Positions 43,262 through 54,007 are shown, counted from the first letter of the stretch. The stretch is DNA of 64,000 nt from Aequorivita soesokkakensis (GCF_001641085.1 NZ_LXIE01000012.1:179843-243842), one strand, 5' to 3'. Numbers and translations are program-made. Notes: generated by a model not told the origin, from the sequence alone.

Positions 43262-43683
43262 TTGGCGAATAATTGTGTTAAGTCATTGAATGCTTTAAAT
43301 TCCAAAGCATTCCCTGCGGGATCCTTAAAAAACATGGTGGCCTGTTCGCCCACTTGTCCTTCAAAGCGAATGTACGGTTCTATGATGAAGGTAATGTTTT
43401 TTTGAATCAGTTTTTCTGAAAAATTTTTGAAAGTTTTCATGTCCAATACAACCCCGAAATGCGGTATGGGCACATTTTTTCCATCCACGGGATTTATGGT
43501 TTCTTCTTCGGAATTCTTCTCTTTTAGATGAATTACAAGCTGATGACCAAAAAAGTTGAAATCAACCCAATGGTCACTGCTTCGCCCTTCTGCAAGTTCA
43601 AGTGTATCTCTGTAAAATTTTCGGCAAACTTCCAAATTATCCACTGGGATGGCAAGATGGAAAGGTCTTAGCGGGTTGCTCAT
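43258..43683 (-). CDS. VOC-family (glyoxalase-like) protein
   Basis: Small cytoplasmic protein of 141 residues with two beta-alpha-beta-beta-beta halves: PFHLAIPVDNLEVCRKFYRD in the first and HFGVVLDMKTFKNFSEKLIQ in the second, ending TMFFKDPAGNALEFKAF. The metal ligands expected are the His in HLAIP, the His in PHFGV and the Glu in NALEFK. Reaction unknown (glyoxalase, dioxygenase or resistance protein in different members). It is coupled to both neighbours: TAATG with the upstream Rho-N gene and ATGA with the AI-2E gene. Confidence 0.87.
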   Translation of the reverse strand: MSNPLRPFHLAIPVDNLEVCRKFYRDTLELAEGRSSDHWVDFNFFGHQLVIHLKEKNSEEETINPVDGKNVPIPHFGVVLDMKTFKNFSEKLIQKNITFIIEPYIRFEGQVGEQATMFFKDPAGNALEFKAFNDLTQLFAK

Positions 43684-43922
43684 TAATTATTTCTTAAAGC
43701 GTGTATCAGTTCTTTTTTCTTCATTTTTGAACGTCCCTCAATGCCCACGTTTTTTGCTTGTTCATAAAGTTCGGCTTTGGTCCATTCCTCGTAGGGTTTG
43801 GCTTTGCCGCCTTTTTTACCAGCATTTGGAGTGTTGGCGATGCGGGCAGATTTTTGTTTGCTATATCCTTTGTCCCGCAATGCCTCATATTGCTCTTCGT
43901 TTTTGATTCTTGGATTTGGCAT
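43683..43922 (-). CDS. Small basic protein with Rho N-terminal/SAP-like domain
   Basis: Protein of 79 residues, rich in Lys. The first half (MPNPRIKNEEQYEALRDKGY then SKQKSARIANTP) resembles DUF7218-type sequences; the second half (WTKAELYEQAKNVGIEGRSK and MKKKELIHALRNN) is a helix-extended-helix like the Rho N-terminal domain, which binds nucleic acid. A DNA- or RNA-binding role is inferred. First gene of a tightly overlapping three-gene unit with the VOC and AI-2E genes. Confidence 0.78.
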   Translation of the reverse strand: MPNPRIKNEEQYEALRDKGYSKQKSARIANTPNAGKKGGKAKPYEEWTKAELYEQAKNVGIEGRSKMKKKELIHALRNN

Positions 43923-43935
43923 AACGATTTTTTTA

Positions 43936-43968
43936 ACAAAAAACCCCTTGAAAACAAAGGGTTTTAAA
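43936..43968 (-). terminator. Intrinsic terminator of the small membrane protein gene
   Basis: On the minus strand AAAACCCTT, TGTTTTC loop region, then AAGGGGTTTT followed by TTGTTAAAAA. It lies just downstream of the gene ending at 43978 and before the Rho-N gene. Confidence 0.75.
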
Positions 43969-43977
43969 ATTAATAAA

Positions 43978-44163
43978 TTATGTTTGATCTGTATCTTTTC
44001 TGTTTTTAAGAAGGCCTATACCCGCAAAAAAGAACACTATGCCTAAAATTATAAGTGCCCAAGGGCTCATGCCGACATTCATACTTCCAAATGCGCTAAG
44101 CACGCCCATTACGAGCGCAATTCCTCCAGCTATAGTTAAAATAAAACCTAAAATCTTAATCAT
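43978..44163 (-). CDS. Small two-TM membrane protein
   Basis: Protein of 61 residues with two hydrophobic segments (about 3-23, ILGFILTIAGGIALVMGVLS, and about 35-52, WALIILGIVFFFAGIGLL) and a charged tail (KNRKDTDQT). It has its own terminator. Similar short glycine-rich two-segment proteins are common in flavobacteria; none has a function I can name. Both segments are plausible and the reading frame is clean, so a real gene is likely. Confidence 0.65.
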   Translation of the reverse strand: MIKILGFILTIAGGIALVMGVLSAFGSMNVGMSPWALIILGIVFFFAGIGLLKNRKDTDQT

Positions 44164-44253
44164 AATTCAATTGTTTAGATGGTTAATTGGATTAAAATTA
44201 AAGGAAAGCATTCACTATTTAATGAATGTTAACAAAACCTTTGCAGGCAAAAT

Positions 44254-44820
44254 TTATTTGGCAGCAGGTTCCCAACCAATCATAAAATATTTGAAAGGTG
44301 CATCATCCGGAATTTGGCTTGCCTCAACTTTTAAATCCAGGTTGTAGCGAAGTTCCTCCGGAAGGCTTTTTTTGTCAATAGTTAAATAAACGTCTGTTTC
44401 CTTAAGAAATATAACTACCGCATTGATTGTGGTCTGAATGTTGTCAACCGTATAATTGGCTTTCACATCTTTCCAAGTACTTGCTGAGGTCAGGCCCTTT
44501 TCGGTTTTATATCTGGAGTCAAAAATCTGTATGTTTTTTATAGTTGAATTTGGATCACTTTCATTATCCGGTGAAAGTAACAACAATTGTTTCCCACCTT
44601 TTTCATAAATTTCAACCTCGCCTTGAGTTTCCAATGCATTTGGTGATGAATTTATTTTCACGATGGAATCTGTTGCAAAAATGGAATCTATCTGCTTAAC
44701 TTTCATTTCATTTGTCAAATTACCGATGGAACCGTTTTTAATCAAAAAAGGATCGCTGTCCTTTTTGCATTGAACAAAAGCAAGTGAAACTATTCCAATT
44801 ATTAAAAGTGTCTTTTTCAT
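44254..44820 (-). CDS. Hypothetical lipoprotein
   Basis: Lipoprotein of 188 residues: signal peptide with LAFVQC (Cys18), then KKDSDPFLIKNGSIGNLTNE. The rest is a beta-rich periplasmic domain (IQIFDSRYKTEKGLTSAST, VKANYTVDNIQTTINAVVIF, LRYNLDLKVEASQIPDDAPF) with no motif I recognise. It stands alone between the small membrane protein gene and a repeat-containing gap. Function unknown. Confidence 0.8.
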   Translation of the reverse strand: MKKTLLIIGIVSLAFVQCKKDSDPFLIKNGSIGNLTNEMKVKQIDSIFATDSIVKINSSPNALETQGEVEIYEKGGKQLLLLSPDNESDPNSTIKNIQIFDSRYKTEKGLTSASTWKDVKANYTVDNIQTTINAVVIFLKETDVYLTIDKKSLPEELRYNLDLKVEASQIPDDAPFKYFMIGWEPAAK

Positions 44821-44911
44821 TTATGTTTTTAGTTACTGAATTATTAAATTATTAAGTTGAGTGAGTTGATGAGTTTAAAAGTTTATGAATTTAAAAGTTT
44901 AGGATATTTTA

Positions 44912-44960
44912 CTGACTACTGACTACTGACTACTGACTACTGACTACTGACTACTGACTA
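44912..44960 (+). repeat. Heptamer tandem repeat (CTGACTA)x7
   Basis: Seven perfect copies of CTGACTA (49 bases) abut and include the stop codon of the minus-strand HerA-like gene: the last repeat supplies its TAG at 44958-44960. Copy-number changes would alter only untranslated sequence as long as the stop is kept. No spacers are present, so it is not CRISPR. Confidence 0.9.
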
Positions 44961-46487
44961 CTTCATCATTTTCCCTAAAATCCCCAAAACGCTACGGATT
45001 ACAGTTGGGCTGGTAAGAGTTTTCAACCACGGATTTGAAGCACTTCTACGGCTGGAAGAACTTCTGCTTGAAGATGAGGTTTTTACGGCTTCTTTTTCTT
45101 TTTGGGCTTTTTCTTTAGCCTCTTCTTTGTTGGCGATTTCAATTTTTTCGGTCAGCATTTCATAAGCGCTTTCCCGATCGGTTACTTCGTTGTATTTTGG
45201 GATAAGTTTTGAGGCTTTCAATAAATCCTTCAATTCGCCATCTGTTAAAACGTCCATTCGGCTCATTGGGGCTCGCAGCATTGTACGGGCTAAAGGCGTT
45301 GGAATTCCCTTTTCGTTCAAGGCGCTTACCAAAGCTTCGCCAATTCCCAAGGCTGTTAAAACTTCGTCGGTTTTATAATAGTCTGAAAGCGGATAATTTT
45401 CTGCTGTAAGTTTTATTGCCTTTCTGTCTTTAGCAGTAAATGCACGAAGCGCGTGTTGAATTTTTAAACCCAGTTGGCTCAAAACAGCATCGGGCACATC
45501 GGTAGGGTTTTGGGTGCAAAAATAAAGTCCCACCCCTTTGGAACGTATCAATTTTACAATACTTTCAATTTGATTGAGCAATGCGCTGCTAGCTTCGTTG
45601 AAAATTAAATGTGCTTCGTCAATAAAAATCACTAATTCCGGTCTGCCGCTATCGCCCTGTTCGGGAAAGGTTGAATAAATTTCAGCCAAAAGGCTTAGCA
45701 TAAACGTTGAGAAAAGTTTGGGCCGATCTTGAATATCGGTCAAGCGAATGATATTTATGTAACCCATTCCGTTTTCGTCCACACGAAGCAAATCATCTGT
45801 GTCAAAGGATTTTTCACCAAAAAATAAATCGGCACCTTGTTGTTCCAATTCCACAACTTTTCGAAGAATCGCACCTGTTGAGGATGAGGAAATTCGTCCA
45901 TAAGCATCAGCAAATTCCTCTTTTCCTTCATCGGTGGCGTATTGCAATATTTTTTTGAAATCTTTTAAGTCCAGCAACGGCATTTTATTGTCATCACAAT
46001 ACTTAAAGATTACAGAAACAATTCCTGCCTGAACATCACTTAAATCGAGAATTCGCGAAAGCAAAACCGGCCCAAATTCACTTACGGTAGCACGAAGACG
46101 AACACCTTGTTGATCTGAAAGTGAAAGTATTTCGGCTGGAAATTTTTTGGCTTCATACGGAAAGCCAATTGCAGTGTGGCGTTCTTCAATTTTGGCATTG
46201 TTAGTTCCAGGTTCAGCAATTCCACTTAAATCGCCTTTTATGTCCATTAGCAATACGGGAATTCCTTTTTCAGAAAGATTTTCGGCAATTATTTGTAGCG
46301 TTTTTGTTTTTCCAGTACCAGTAGCCCCAGCAATCAATCCGTGACGGTTCAAGGTTTTCAATGGAATTTTCACATAGGCATCTTTTACGGTTTCGCCATC
46401 AAGCATTGCGGCTCCAAGGTTTATGAAATCGCCTTTGGTTGTATATCCGCTATTTATGTAATCAAAAAAAACTTGCTTATCTGCCAT
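44958..46487 (-). CDS. HerA-like ATPase, DUF853 (YjgR) family
   Basis: Cytoplasmic P-loop ATPase of 509 residues. Walker A GATGTGKTKTLQ (near 53-64), Walker B VIFIDEAHLIFNEA, arginine finger region GVGLYFCTQNPTDVPDAVLS, and a serine-rich low-complexity stretch (SSSSRSSSSRRSA) near the C-terminus. This matches the DUF853/YjgR branch of the FtsK-HerA superfamily. Known members are hexameric DNA-translocase-like proteins of unclear role. No NurA nuclease or other partner lies beside it. A heptamer repeat meets its stop codon. Confidence 0.92.
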   Translation of the reverse strand: MADKQVFFDYINSGYTTKGDFINLGAAMLDGETVKDAYVKIPLKTLNRHGLIAGATGTGKTKTLQIIAENLSEKGIPVLLMDIKGDLSGIAEPGTNNAKIEERHTAIGFPYEAKKFPAEILSLSDQQGVRLRATVSEFGPVLLSRILDLSDVQAGIVSVIFKYCDDNKMPLLDLKDFKKILQYATDEGKEEFADAYGRISSSSTGAILRKVVELEQQGADLFFGEKSFDTDDLLRVDENGMGYINIIRLTDIQDRPKLFSTFMLSLLAEIYSTFPEQGDSGRPELVIFIDEAHLIFNEASSALLNQIESIVKLIRSKGVGLYFCTQNPTDVPDAVLSQLGLKIQHALRAFTAKDRKAIKLTAENYPLSDYYKTDEVLTALGIGEALVSALNEKGIPTPLARTMLRAPMSRMDVLTDGELKDLLKASKLIPKYNEVTDRESAYEMLTEKIEIANKEEAKEKAQKEKEAVKTSSSSRSSSSRRSASNPWLKTLTSPTVIRSVLGILGKMMK

Positions 46488-46528
46488 CTTTCTAAATTTT
46501 GTTCAAATGTAACAAATAAAAAAACCAA

Positions 46529-46700
46529 AACTCAAATCCCAAATTCCAAATAATATTCAAAATTTAATGTTCAAAATTCAAACAAGATGTTGTTACTCTT
46601 GTAGTTTACAAATTTGTATTTAAATACCTTGTATTTGAAACTTGCTTTTTTTGCACTTGTAATTTATTTGGAATTTGGTGCTTGTAATTTGGAATTTTCC
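46529..46700. repeat. Intergenic region with TTGGAATTTGG-type repeats
   Basis: The gap between the HerA-like gene and queE (46488-46726) is AT-rich and contains inverted copies of an AATTCCAAAT word, including TTGGAATTTGGTGCTTG at 46668-46684. The same 17 bases recur at 47400-47416 and a variant at 61440-61456. No gene is supported in the gap. Confidence 0.6.
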
Positions 46701-46713
46701 CCAACAATTAAAG

Positions 46714-46721
46714 TAATTTTG
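46714..46721 (+). promoter_or_regulatory. TAnnTTTG promoter element of queE, near-leaderless
   Basis: TAATTTTG ends only 5 bases before the queE ATG at 46727. With the usual distance from this element to the transcript start, the mRNA would have little or no leader. A TTTG at 46688-46691 is the best -33 candidate but 22 bases away. Confidence 0.5.
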
Positions 46722-46726
46722 CACCA

Positions 46727-47356
46727 ATGAAAAAAGAAGTGCAGATTTTAGTTGACAAAGGAGTAATGCTCCCATTAATGGAGGAGTTTTACACCATTCA
46801 AGGGGAAGGATTTCACAAAGGAACGGCAGCCTATTTTATTCGCGTTGGTGGTTGCGATGTGGGCTGCCATTGGTGCGATGTAAAAGAAAGTTGGAATGCG
46901 GATTTGCATCCGCCAACAGCAATTGAAGCAATAGTTGAAAATGCGGCAAAACATTCAAAAACCATTGTAATTACTGGCGGTGAACCACTTACTTGGGATA
47001 TGGGCCCGTTGACAGAAATGCTGAAGGAGCGTGGAATGCAAACGCATATTGAAACTTCCGGAGCCTACAAACTCACGGGAATCTGGGATTGGATTTGTCT
47101 TTCGCCTAAAAAAATGAAACTCCCAACGGAGGAAGTTTATAAAGCTGCGAATGAATTGAAAGTAATTGTTTTCAACAAAGACGATTTCCGTTTTGCGGAA
47201 GAACAGGCCGCTAAAGTTGGAGGGGATTGCATTCTTTATTTGCAACCAGAATGGAGCAAACGCGAAAAAATGAGCCCGTTGATTGTTGATTATGTAATGC
47301 AAAACCCAAAGTGGAAGGTTTCGTTGCAAACACACAAATATTTAAATATACCTTAA
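46727..47356 (+). CDS. queE: 7-carboxy-7-deazaguanine synthase QueE
   Basis: Radical SAM enzyme of the queuosine precursor pathway, 209 residues; makes 7-carboxy-7-deazaguanine from 6-carboxytetrahydropterin. The cluster-binding cysteines are in GGCDVGCHWCD (C-x3-C-x2-C), after EEFYTIQGEGFHKGTAAYF; ITGGEPL and ETSGAYKLTGIWDWI are also typical. Length fits the short QueE forms of Bacteroidota. Other queuosine genes are not in the window. Confidence 0.95.
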   Translation: MKKEVQILVDKGVMLPLMEEFYTIQGEGFHKGTAAYFIRVGGCDVGCHWCDVKESWNADLHPPTAIEAIVENAAKHSKTIVITGGEPLTWDMGPLTEMLKERGMQTHIETSGAYKLTGIWDWICLSPKKMKLPTEEVYKAANELKVIVFNKDDFRFAEEQAAKVGGDCILYLQPEWSKREKMSPLIVDYVMQNPKWKVSLQTHKYLNIP

Positions 47357-47377
47357 ATTTAATTCCAAATAAAAAAA

Positions 47378-47412
47378 CACCAAACTCCAATCAATTACTT
47401 TGGAATTTGGTG
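47378..47412 (-). terminator. Terminator of the DUF2911 gene, built on a TTGGAATTTGG repeat
   Basis: CACCAAACTCCAA (47378-47390) and TTGGAATTTGGTG (47400-47412) pair at 12 of 13 positions over a 9-base loop; on the minus strand a T7 run follows (plus 47371-47377). It ends the minus-strand gene at 47450 and may also act on the convergent queE transcript. Confidence 0.7.
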
Positions 47413-47449
47413 CTTGAAATTTGTTAATTGAAATTCCTTTTTAAAAAAT

Positions 47450-47992
47450 TCAGACTTTTTTAAAGGGAATTTCCACATAATGGTCATCCCAACCAATCAT
47501 CAAAACGGTTCCTTTACCATCCGTTTTAAAAATCATTGACAGAGATTCAATAGGCGCAACGGCTTGTTCACAGGGCACTGTAATTCGGGCTACATCTTTT
47601 TCTTTTTTATAGCTGAAAGCACCCCAAACATTGGTATCGCTGTTTATTATGATGGTCCAGTTATCTTCATCAGGAATTGTGTAAAGTGTGTAAGTTCCAG
47701 GTTTCAAAATTGTACTTCCAAGTTTTAGGGGAACATAAATATCTAGTTCTGTAGCTTCATTTGCGCCAGTGCGCCATACTTCGCCATAAGGTACCACGCC
47801 ACCAAAAATATCACGTCCCTTTTTTTGTGGACGACTGTAGATAACTCTTGCCAAAGGCTGACTTTTTTTGTCAGGGCGTGCCATTGCAAGGTCCATTGGC
47901 GAAGCATCCATCTCTGGAAAATTCTGCGCTTGCAGGTTTTGAAAAGAGAAAATTGAAAGTGCAATAAAAAATATGGGAAGTAATTTTTTCAT
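47450..47992 (-). CDS. Secreted DUF2911 protein
   Basis: Exported protein of 180 residues; signal peptide ending at LQAQ (about 23). The mature part matches DUF2911: IYSRPQKKGRDIFGGVVPYG then EVWRTGANEATELDIY, LKPGTYTLYTIPDEDNWTII and a final DDHYVEIPF. The family is common in Bacteroidota and has no known function. It stands alone, convergent with queE, with the gyrB promoter region on its other side. Confidence 0.9.
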   Translation of the reverse strand: MKKLLPIFFIALSIFSFQNLQAQNFPEMDASPMDLAMARPDKKSQPLARVIYSRPQKKGRDIFGGVVPYGEVWRTGANEATELDIYVPLKLGSTILKPGTYTLYTIPDEDNWTIIINSDTNVWGAFSYKKEKDVARITVPCEQAVAPIESLSMIFKTDGKGTVLMIGWDDHYVEIPFKKV

Positions 47993-50236
<2,244 letters not shown>

Positions 50237-50254
50237 GCAACTATAAATAGTTTG

Positions 50255-50296
50255 AAAAGCCCATTTCTGAAAAATTCTGAAATGGGCTTTTTAGTT
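50255..50296 (+). terminator. Intrinsic terminator of gyrB
   Basis: AAAAGCCCATTTC (50255-50267) pairs with GAAATGGGCTTTT (50279-50291), 13 perfect pairs over an 11-base loop, followed by more T-rich sequence. Confidence 0.92.
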
Positions 50297-50334
50297 TTTA
50301 ACCCTTTATTATCATTATTTTAAGGAGATAATAG

Positions 50335-50342
50335 TACTTTTG
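50335..50342 (+). promoter_or_regulatory. TAnnTTTG promoter element of mdh
   Basis: TACTTTTG, exact match to the Bacteroidota -7 element, which would give mdh a leader of about 75 bases. No clear -33 element. Confidence 0.5.
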
Positions 50343-50423
50343 CACAACATTCAGAAGTAATCTGAAAGTTTAAAAATCACTCCGAAATTTCTTCGGAATA
50401 ACTATAAACCATAAACATTTAAT

Positions 50424-51350
50424 ATGAAAGTAACAGTTGTAGGAGCAGGTGCTGTTGGCGCAAGTTGCGCAGAGTACATTGCCATCAAGAATTTTGCAAG
50501 CGAAGTAGTTTTGTTGGACATTAAAGAAGGTTATGCCGAAGGAAAGGCGATGGACCTAATGCAAACCGCTTCATTAAACGGTTTCGACACTAAAATTACA
50601 GGTGTGACTAACGATTACTCTAAAACTGCAGGTAGCGATATTTGCGTAATCACCAGCGGAATTCCTCGTAAACCGGGAATGACTCGTGAAGAATTAATCG
50701 GCATCAATGCTGGAATCGTGAAAGATGTTTCTTCAAACCTTGTGAAAAATTCTCCTAAAACTATTATAATCGTTGTTAGCAACCCAATGGATACGATGGC
50801 CTATTTGGTTCATAAAACATCTGGGCTGGATAAAAATAAAATCATTGGAATGGGTGGAGCTTTGGACAGCGCTCGTTTCAAATACCGTTTGGCGGAAGCT
50901 TTGGACGCGCCAATCAGCGATGTGGACGGAATGGTAATCGGCGGTCACAGCGATACCGGAATGGTGCCGTTAACAAGATTGGCAACGCGCAATAGTGTTC
51001 CCGTAAGCAAATTCATTTCAGAAGAAAGATTGAACCAAGTAATGGAAGACACTAAAGTTGGCGGGGCAACGCTTACAAAACTTTTGGGAACTTCAGCTTG
51101 GTACGCTCCGGGAGCGGCAGTCTCTGCTTTGGTACAGGCAATTGCTTGCGACCAAAAGAAAATGTTCCCTTGTTCCGTAATGCTTGATGGCGAATATGGA
51201 ATGAAGGATATCTGCATCGGTGCTCCAGTTATTTTGGGCAGAAACGGTATCGAAAAAATAGTAGAACTTGAATTGAACGATGCCGAAAAAGCACATATGA
51301 AAGAAAGTGCCGAAGGCGTTCGAAGCGTTAATGATTTGCTTGAATTGTAG
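50424..51350 (+). CDS. mdh: Malate dehydrogenase
   Basis: TCA-cycle enzyme of 308 residues, malate to oxaloacetate with NAD. Rossmann motif TVVGAGAVGASCAEY at 4-18, acidic residue after the second strand (LLDIKEG) for NAD preference, the substrate loop SGIPRKPGMTREELI, VSNPMDTMAYL and the catalytic His in VIGGHSDTGMVPL. It is the lactate-dehydrogenase-like type of MDH. A long GC-rich terminator follows. Confidence 0.97.
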   Translation: MKVTVVGAGAVGASCAEYIAIKNFASEVVLLDIKEGYAEGKAMDLMQTASLNGFDTKITGVTNDYSKTAGSDICVITSGIPRKPGMTREELIGINAGIVKDVSSNLVKNSPKTIIIVVSNPMDTMAYLVHKTSGLDKNKIIGMGGALDSARFKYRLAEALDAPISDVDGMVIGGHSDTGMVPLTRLATRNSVPVSKFISEERLNQVMEDTKVGGATLTKLLGTSAWYAPGAAVSALVQAIACDQKKMFPCSVMLDGEYGMKDICIGAPVILGRNGIEKIVELELNDAEKAHMKESAEGVRSVNDLLEL

Positions 51351-51375
51351 TTTAAGTAAAATCTCTATAGAATTG

Positions 51376-51416
51376 AAAAAGCCGGCTCCCGAAACTTCGG
51401 GAGCCGGCTTTTTCTT
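51376..51416 (+). terminator. Intrinsic terminator of mdh
   Basis: AAAAAGCCGGCTCCCGA (51376-51392) pairs with TCGGGAGCCGGCTTTTT (51397-51413), 17 pairs with a 4-base loop, followed by CTTT. One of the strongest hairpins in the window. Confidence 0.95.
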
Positions 51417-51433
51417 TATAGAAATATTATTGT

Positions 51434-51454
51434 CAGTTCGAGCACAGTCGAGAG
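51434..51454. repeat. REP-like palindromic element
   Basis: CAGTTCGAGCACAGTCGAGAG, one change in the core from the elements at 18476-18552 and 40753-40773. It lies between mdh's terminator and the end of nrdJ. Confidence 0.65.
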
Positions 51455-54007
51455 CTATCCACACTTGCTAGACCCACAATCCTTACAAGTCAAACAACCT
51501 TCTTGATAAATAAGCGAAGTACTATTACAGTTTTCACATTTCTGTTTTCTCGCTTCGGTTCCATCGGCAACGTAGCGTTTTAAGGCACGGGCAACGCCGT
51601 TTTTCCATGTGTTTATACTTTCACTATCCAATTGCAGGCTGTTGATTAATTCCACCGCTTTTTCAATTGGCATTCCGTGGCGCAGCGTGCTGGAAATCAG
51701 TTTTGCATAATTCCAAAACTCTGGGTTGAATTTATGCGAAAGCCCTTCAATAGTGGTTTTGTACCCTCTTTTGTTTTTGTACTGAAAATCGTAACGTGAA
51801 GTTCCGTCCTCGTTTCGGTTTTTAATAATTACTCCTTCATTTACCCAACGCGGAATCAAAATTCCATCTTCATCATCTGCAAAACCGGTAAAAATTTCAT
51901 AGGGTTTTCCATCAATCAACCCGATAAAAGCAATCCATTTGTCTTTACTGTTTTGGAAACGGACCACGTCTGCCTCCAAAATTTCGGGGCGTTTTGTTGG
52001 GAAAGCAGTTAAGGTTTCATTGTCCTCTTCTTTCTTTTCTTCGTTTGAAATCAAAACCCCAGAGCGCGATCCATCACGATATACAGTTACGCCTTTGCAT
52101 CCTGCTTGCCAAGCTTCCAAATAGAGCTTACCAACCAATTCTTCAGTGGCGTCTTCGGGCAAATTAATGGTCACGGAAATAGAGTGATCAACCCATTTTT
52201 GCACCGCGCCTTGCATGCGCACTTTGCTCATCCAGTCAACATCGTTTGAAGTTGCTTTGTAATACGGTGATTTCTTCACAATTTTGTTCAGTTCTTCCTG
52301 AGTGTAGTTTTTATTGGTGTCAATCCCGTTCGCATCCATCCATTGTTTAAAGCGGTGGTGAAAAACCACGTATTCTTCCCAGCTATCTCCCAATTCGTCC
52401 ACAAAATCAACGCGCACGTTTTTATCATTCGGGTTCACTTTTCTTCTTCGTTTATAAACTGGAAGAAAAACAGGCTCGATGCCGGAAGTGGTTTGCGTCA
52501 TCAAACTGGTAGTTCCTGTGGGTGCGATTGTCAATAATGCAATATTTCTTCTGCCGTATTCCAACATATCGTAATACAATTTTTCATCGGCTTCTTTTAG
52601 GCGAAGAATAAACGGATTGTTCTTTTCTCTTTCACTGTCAAAAATTGCAAATGCACCTCTCTCCTTTGCTGCATAAACCGAAGCGCGATACGCTTCCAAA
52701 GCCACTATTTTGTGTATTTCCACTGAAAAATCAATGCCTTCGGGGCTGCCGTATTTTATTCCCAAAGCAGCTAGCATATCGCCTTCTGCGGTAATGCCAA
52801 TTCCGGTTCTTCGGCCTTCATTTGCTTTTGTTTGGATGTTTTTCCAAAGATTCCGTTCCACAGCTTTTATTTCATCAGCTTGCGGATCGGCATCTATTTT
52901 TGCGATGATTGCATCTACTTTTTCAAGTTCCAAATCGATTATATCGTCCATAATCCGTTGGGCGATAGCAATGTGTTTTTTGAAAAGATCAAAATTGAAG
53001 GAAGCTTTTTTCGTAAAAGGCTCTTCAACGTATGAAAACAAATTGATAGCCAACAAACGGCAGGAATCGTAGGGGCAAAGCGGAATTTCGCCACACGGAT
53101 TTGTGGAAACGGTTTTGTAGCCCAAATCTGCATAACAATCCGGCACCGACTCGTTAATGATAGTATCCCAAAAAAGGATTCCCGGCTCGGCAGACTTCCA
53201 AGCGTTGTGCACTATTTTTTTCCAAAGTTTTCCAGCTTCAATTTCTTTTGAAAACTTAGGGTTTTCGCTGAAGATTGGATATTTCTGCGTATAGCTTTTG
53301 CCATCTTTTACGGCTTGCATAAACTTATCATCCATTCGCACAGAAACATTGGCTCCGGTCACTTTTCCCTGCTCCATTTTGGCGTCAATAAAATCTTCGG
53401 AATCTGGATGGTTTATTGAAACCGAAAGCATCAAAGCACCACGGCGACCGTCCTGCGCCACTTCACGGGTTGAGTTTGAATAACGCTCCATAAAAGGAAC
53501 AATCCCAGTTGAGGTTAAAGCTGAATTTTTTACGGGAGAACCTTTTGGGCGAATGTGCGAAAGATCGTGCCCAACGCCACCGCGGCGTTTCATTAATTGA
53601 ACCTGCTCTTGGTCTATTTTCATAATTCCGCCGTAAGAATCGGAATCACCGTCGTTACCAATTACGAAGCAGTTTGAAAGCGAAGCAATTTGATACGGAT
53701 TGCCAATTCCAGCCATAGGGCTGCCTTGGGGTACAATGTATTTAAAGTCTTTGATGGCTTCAAAAACTTCGTCTTCAGTCATCGGATTTGCATAACGCTG
53801 TTCCACGCGCGCAATTTCTTTTGCGATGCGGCGGTGCATATCGTTCGGTGTTTTTTCATAAATATTGCCTTCGGAATCTTTCAGAGCATACTTGTTCACC
53901 CAAACTCGGGCGGCAAGATCATCACCTTTAAAATATTCAACAGAAGCATTGAAAGCTTCATCTTGTGTATAGGTTTTGGGGGCGGGGACGGTTGTTTTAA
54001 TTTGCAT
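51455..54007 (-). CDS. nrdJ: Class II (adenosylcobalamin-dependent) ribonucleotide reductase
   Basis: Makes deoxyribonucleotides from ribonucleoside diphosphates using adenosylcobalamin; 850 residues. Catalytic motifs: SNCFVIGNDGD, the TNPCGEIPLCPYDSCRLLAI segment, APTGTTSLMTQT and YKRRRKVNPND. The C-terminal part carries a zinc-ribbon-like cysteine cluster (CENCNSTSLIYQEGCLTCKD and CGSSKCG) which in this group includes the redox-active pair that re-reduces the active site. No cobalamin riboswitch was found before it. Confidence 0.95.
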   Translation of the reverse strand: MQIKTTVPAPKTYTQDEAFNASVEYFKGDDLAARVWVNKYALKDSEGNIYEKTPNDMHRRIAKEIARVEQRYANPMTEDEVFEAIKDFKYIVPQGSPMAGIGNPYQIASLSNCFVIGNDGDSDSYGGIMKIDQEQVQLMKRRGGVGHDLSHIRPKGSPVKNSALTSTGIVPFMERYSNSTREVAQDGRRGALMLSVSINHPDSEDFIDAKMEQGKVTGANVSVRMDDKFMQAVKDGKSYTQKYPIFSENPKFSKEIEAGKLWKKIVHNAWKSAEPGILFWDTIINESVPDCYADLGYKTVSTNPCGEIPLCPYDSCRLLAINLFSYVEEPFTKKASFNFDLFKKHIAIAQRIMDDIIDLELEKVDAIIAKIDADPQADEIKAVERNLWKNIQTKANEGRRTGIGITAEGDMLAALGIKYGSPEGIDFSVEIHKIVALEAYRASVYAAKERGAFAIFDSEREKNNPFILRLKEADEKLYYDMLEYGRRNIALLTIAPTGTTSLMTQTTSGIEPVFLPVYKRRRKVNPNDKNVRVDFVDELGDSWEEYVVFHHRFKQWMDANGIDTNKNYTQEELNKIVKKSPYYKATSNDVDWMSKVRMQGAVQKWVDHSISVTINLPEDATEELVGKLYLEAWQAGCKGVTVYRDGSRSGVLISNEEKKEEDNETLTAFPTKRPEILEADVVRFQNSKDKWIAFIGLIDGKPYEIFTGFADDEDGILIPRWVNEGVIIKNRNEDGTSRYDFQYKNKRGYKTTIEGLSHKFNPEFWNYAKLISSTLRHGMPIEKAVELINSLQLDSESINTWKNGVARALKRYVADGTEARKQKCENCNSTSLIYQEGCLTCKDCGSSKCG

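Noticed and set aside
44912..44960. Regular repeat that might be taken for a CRISPR array
   Set aside because: The unit is 7 bases long and has no spacers, and no cas gene is near.
44958..46487. HerA-like ATPase as part of a phage-defence module
   Set aside because: The architecture is the stand-alone DUF853/YjgR type and there is no nuclease, Sir2 or other effector gene beside it.
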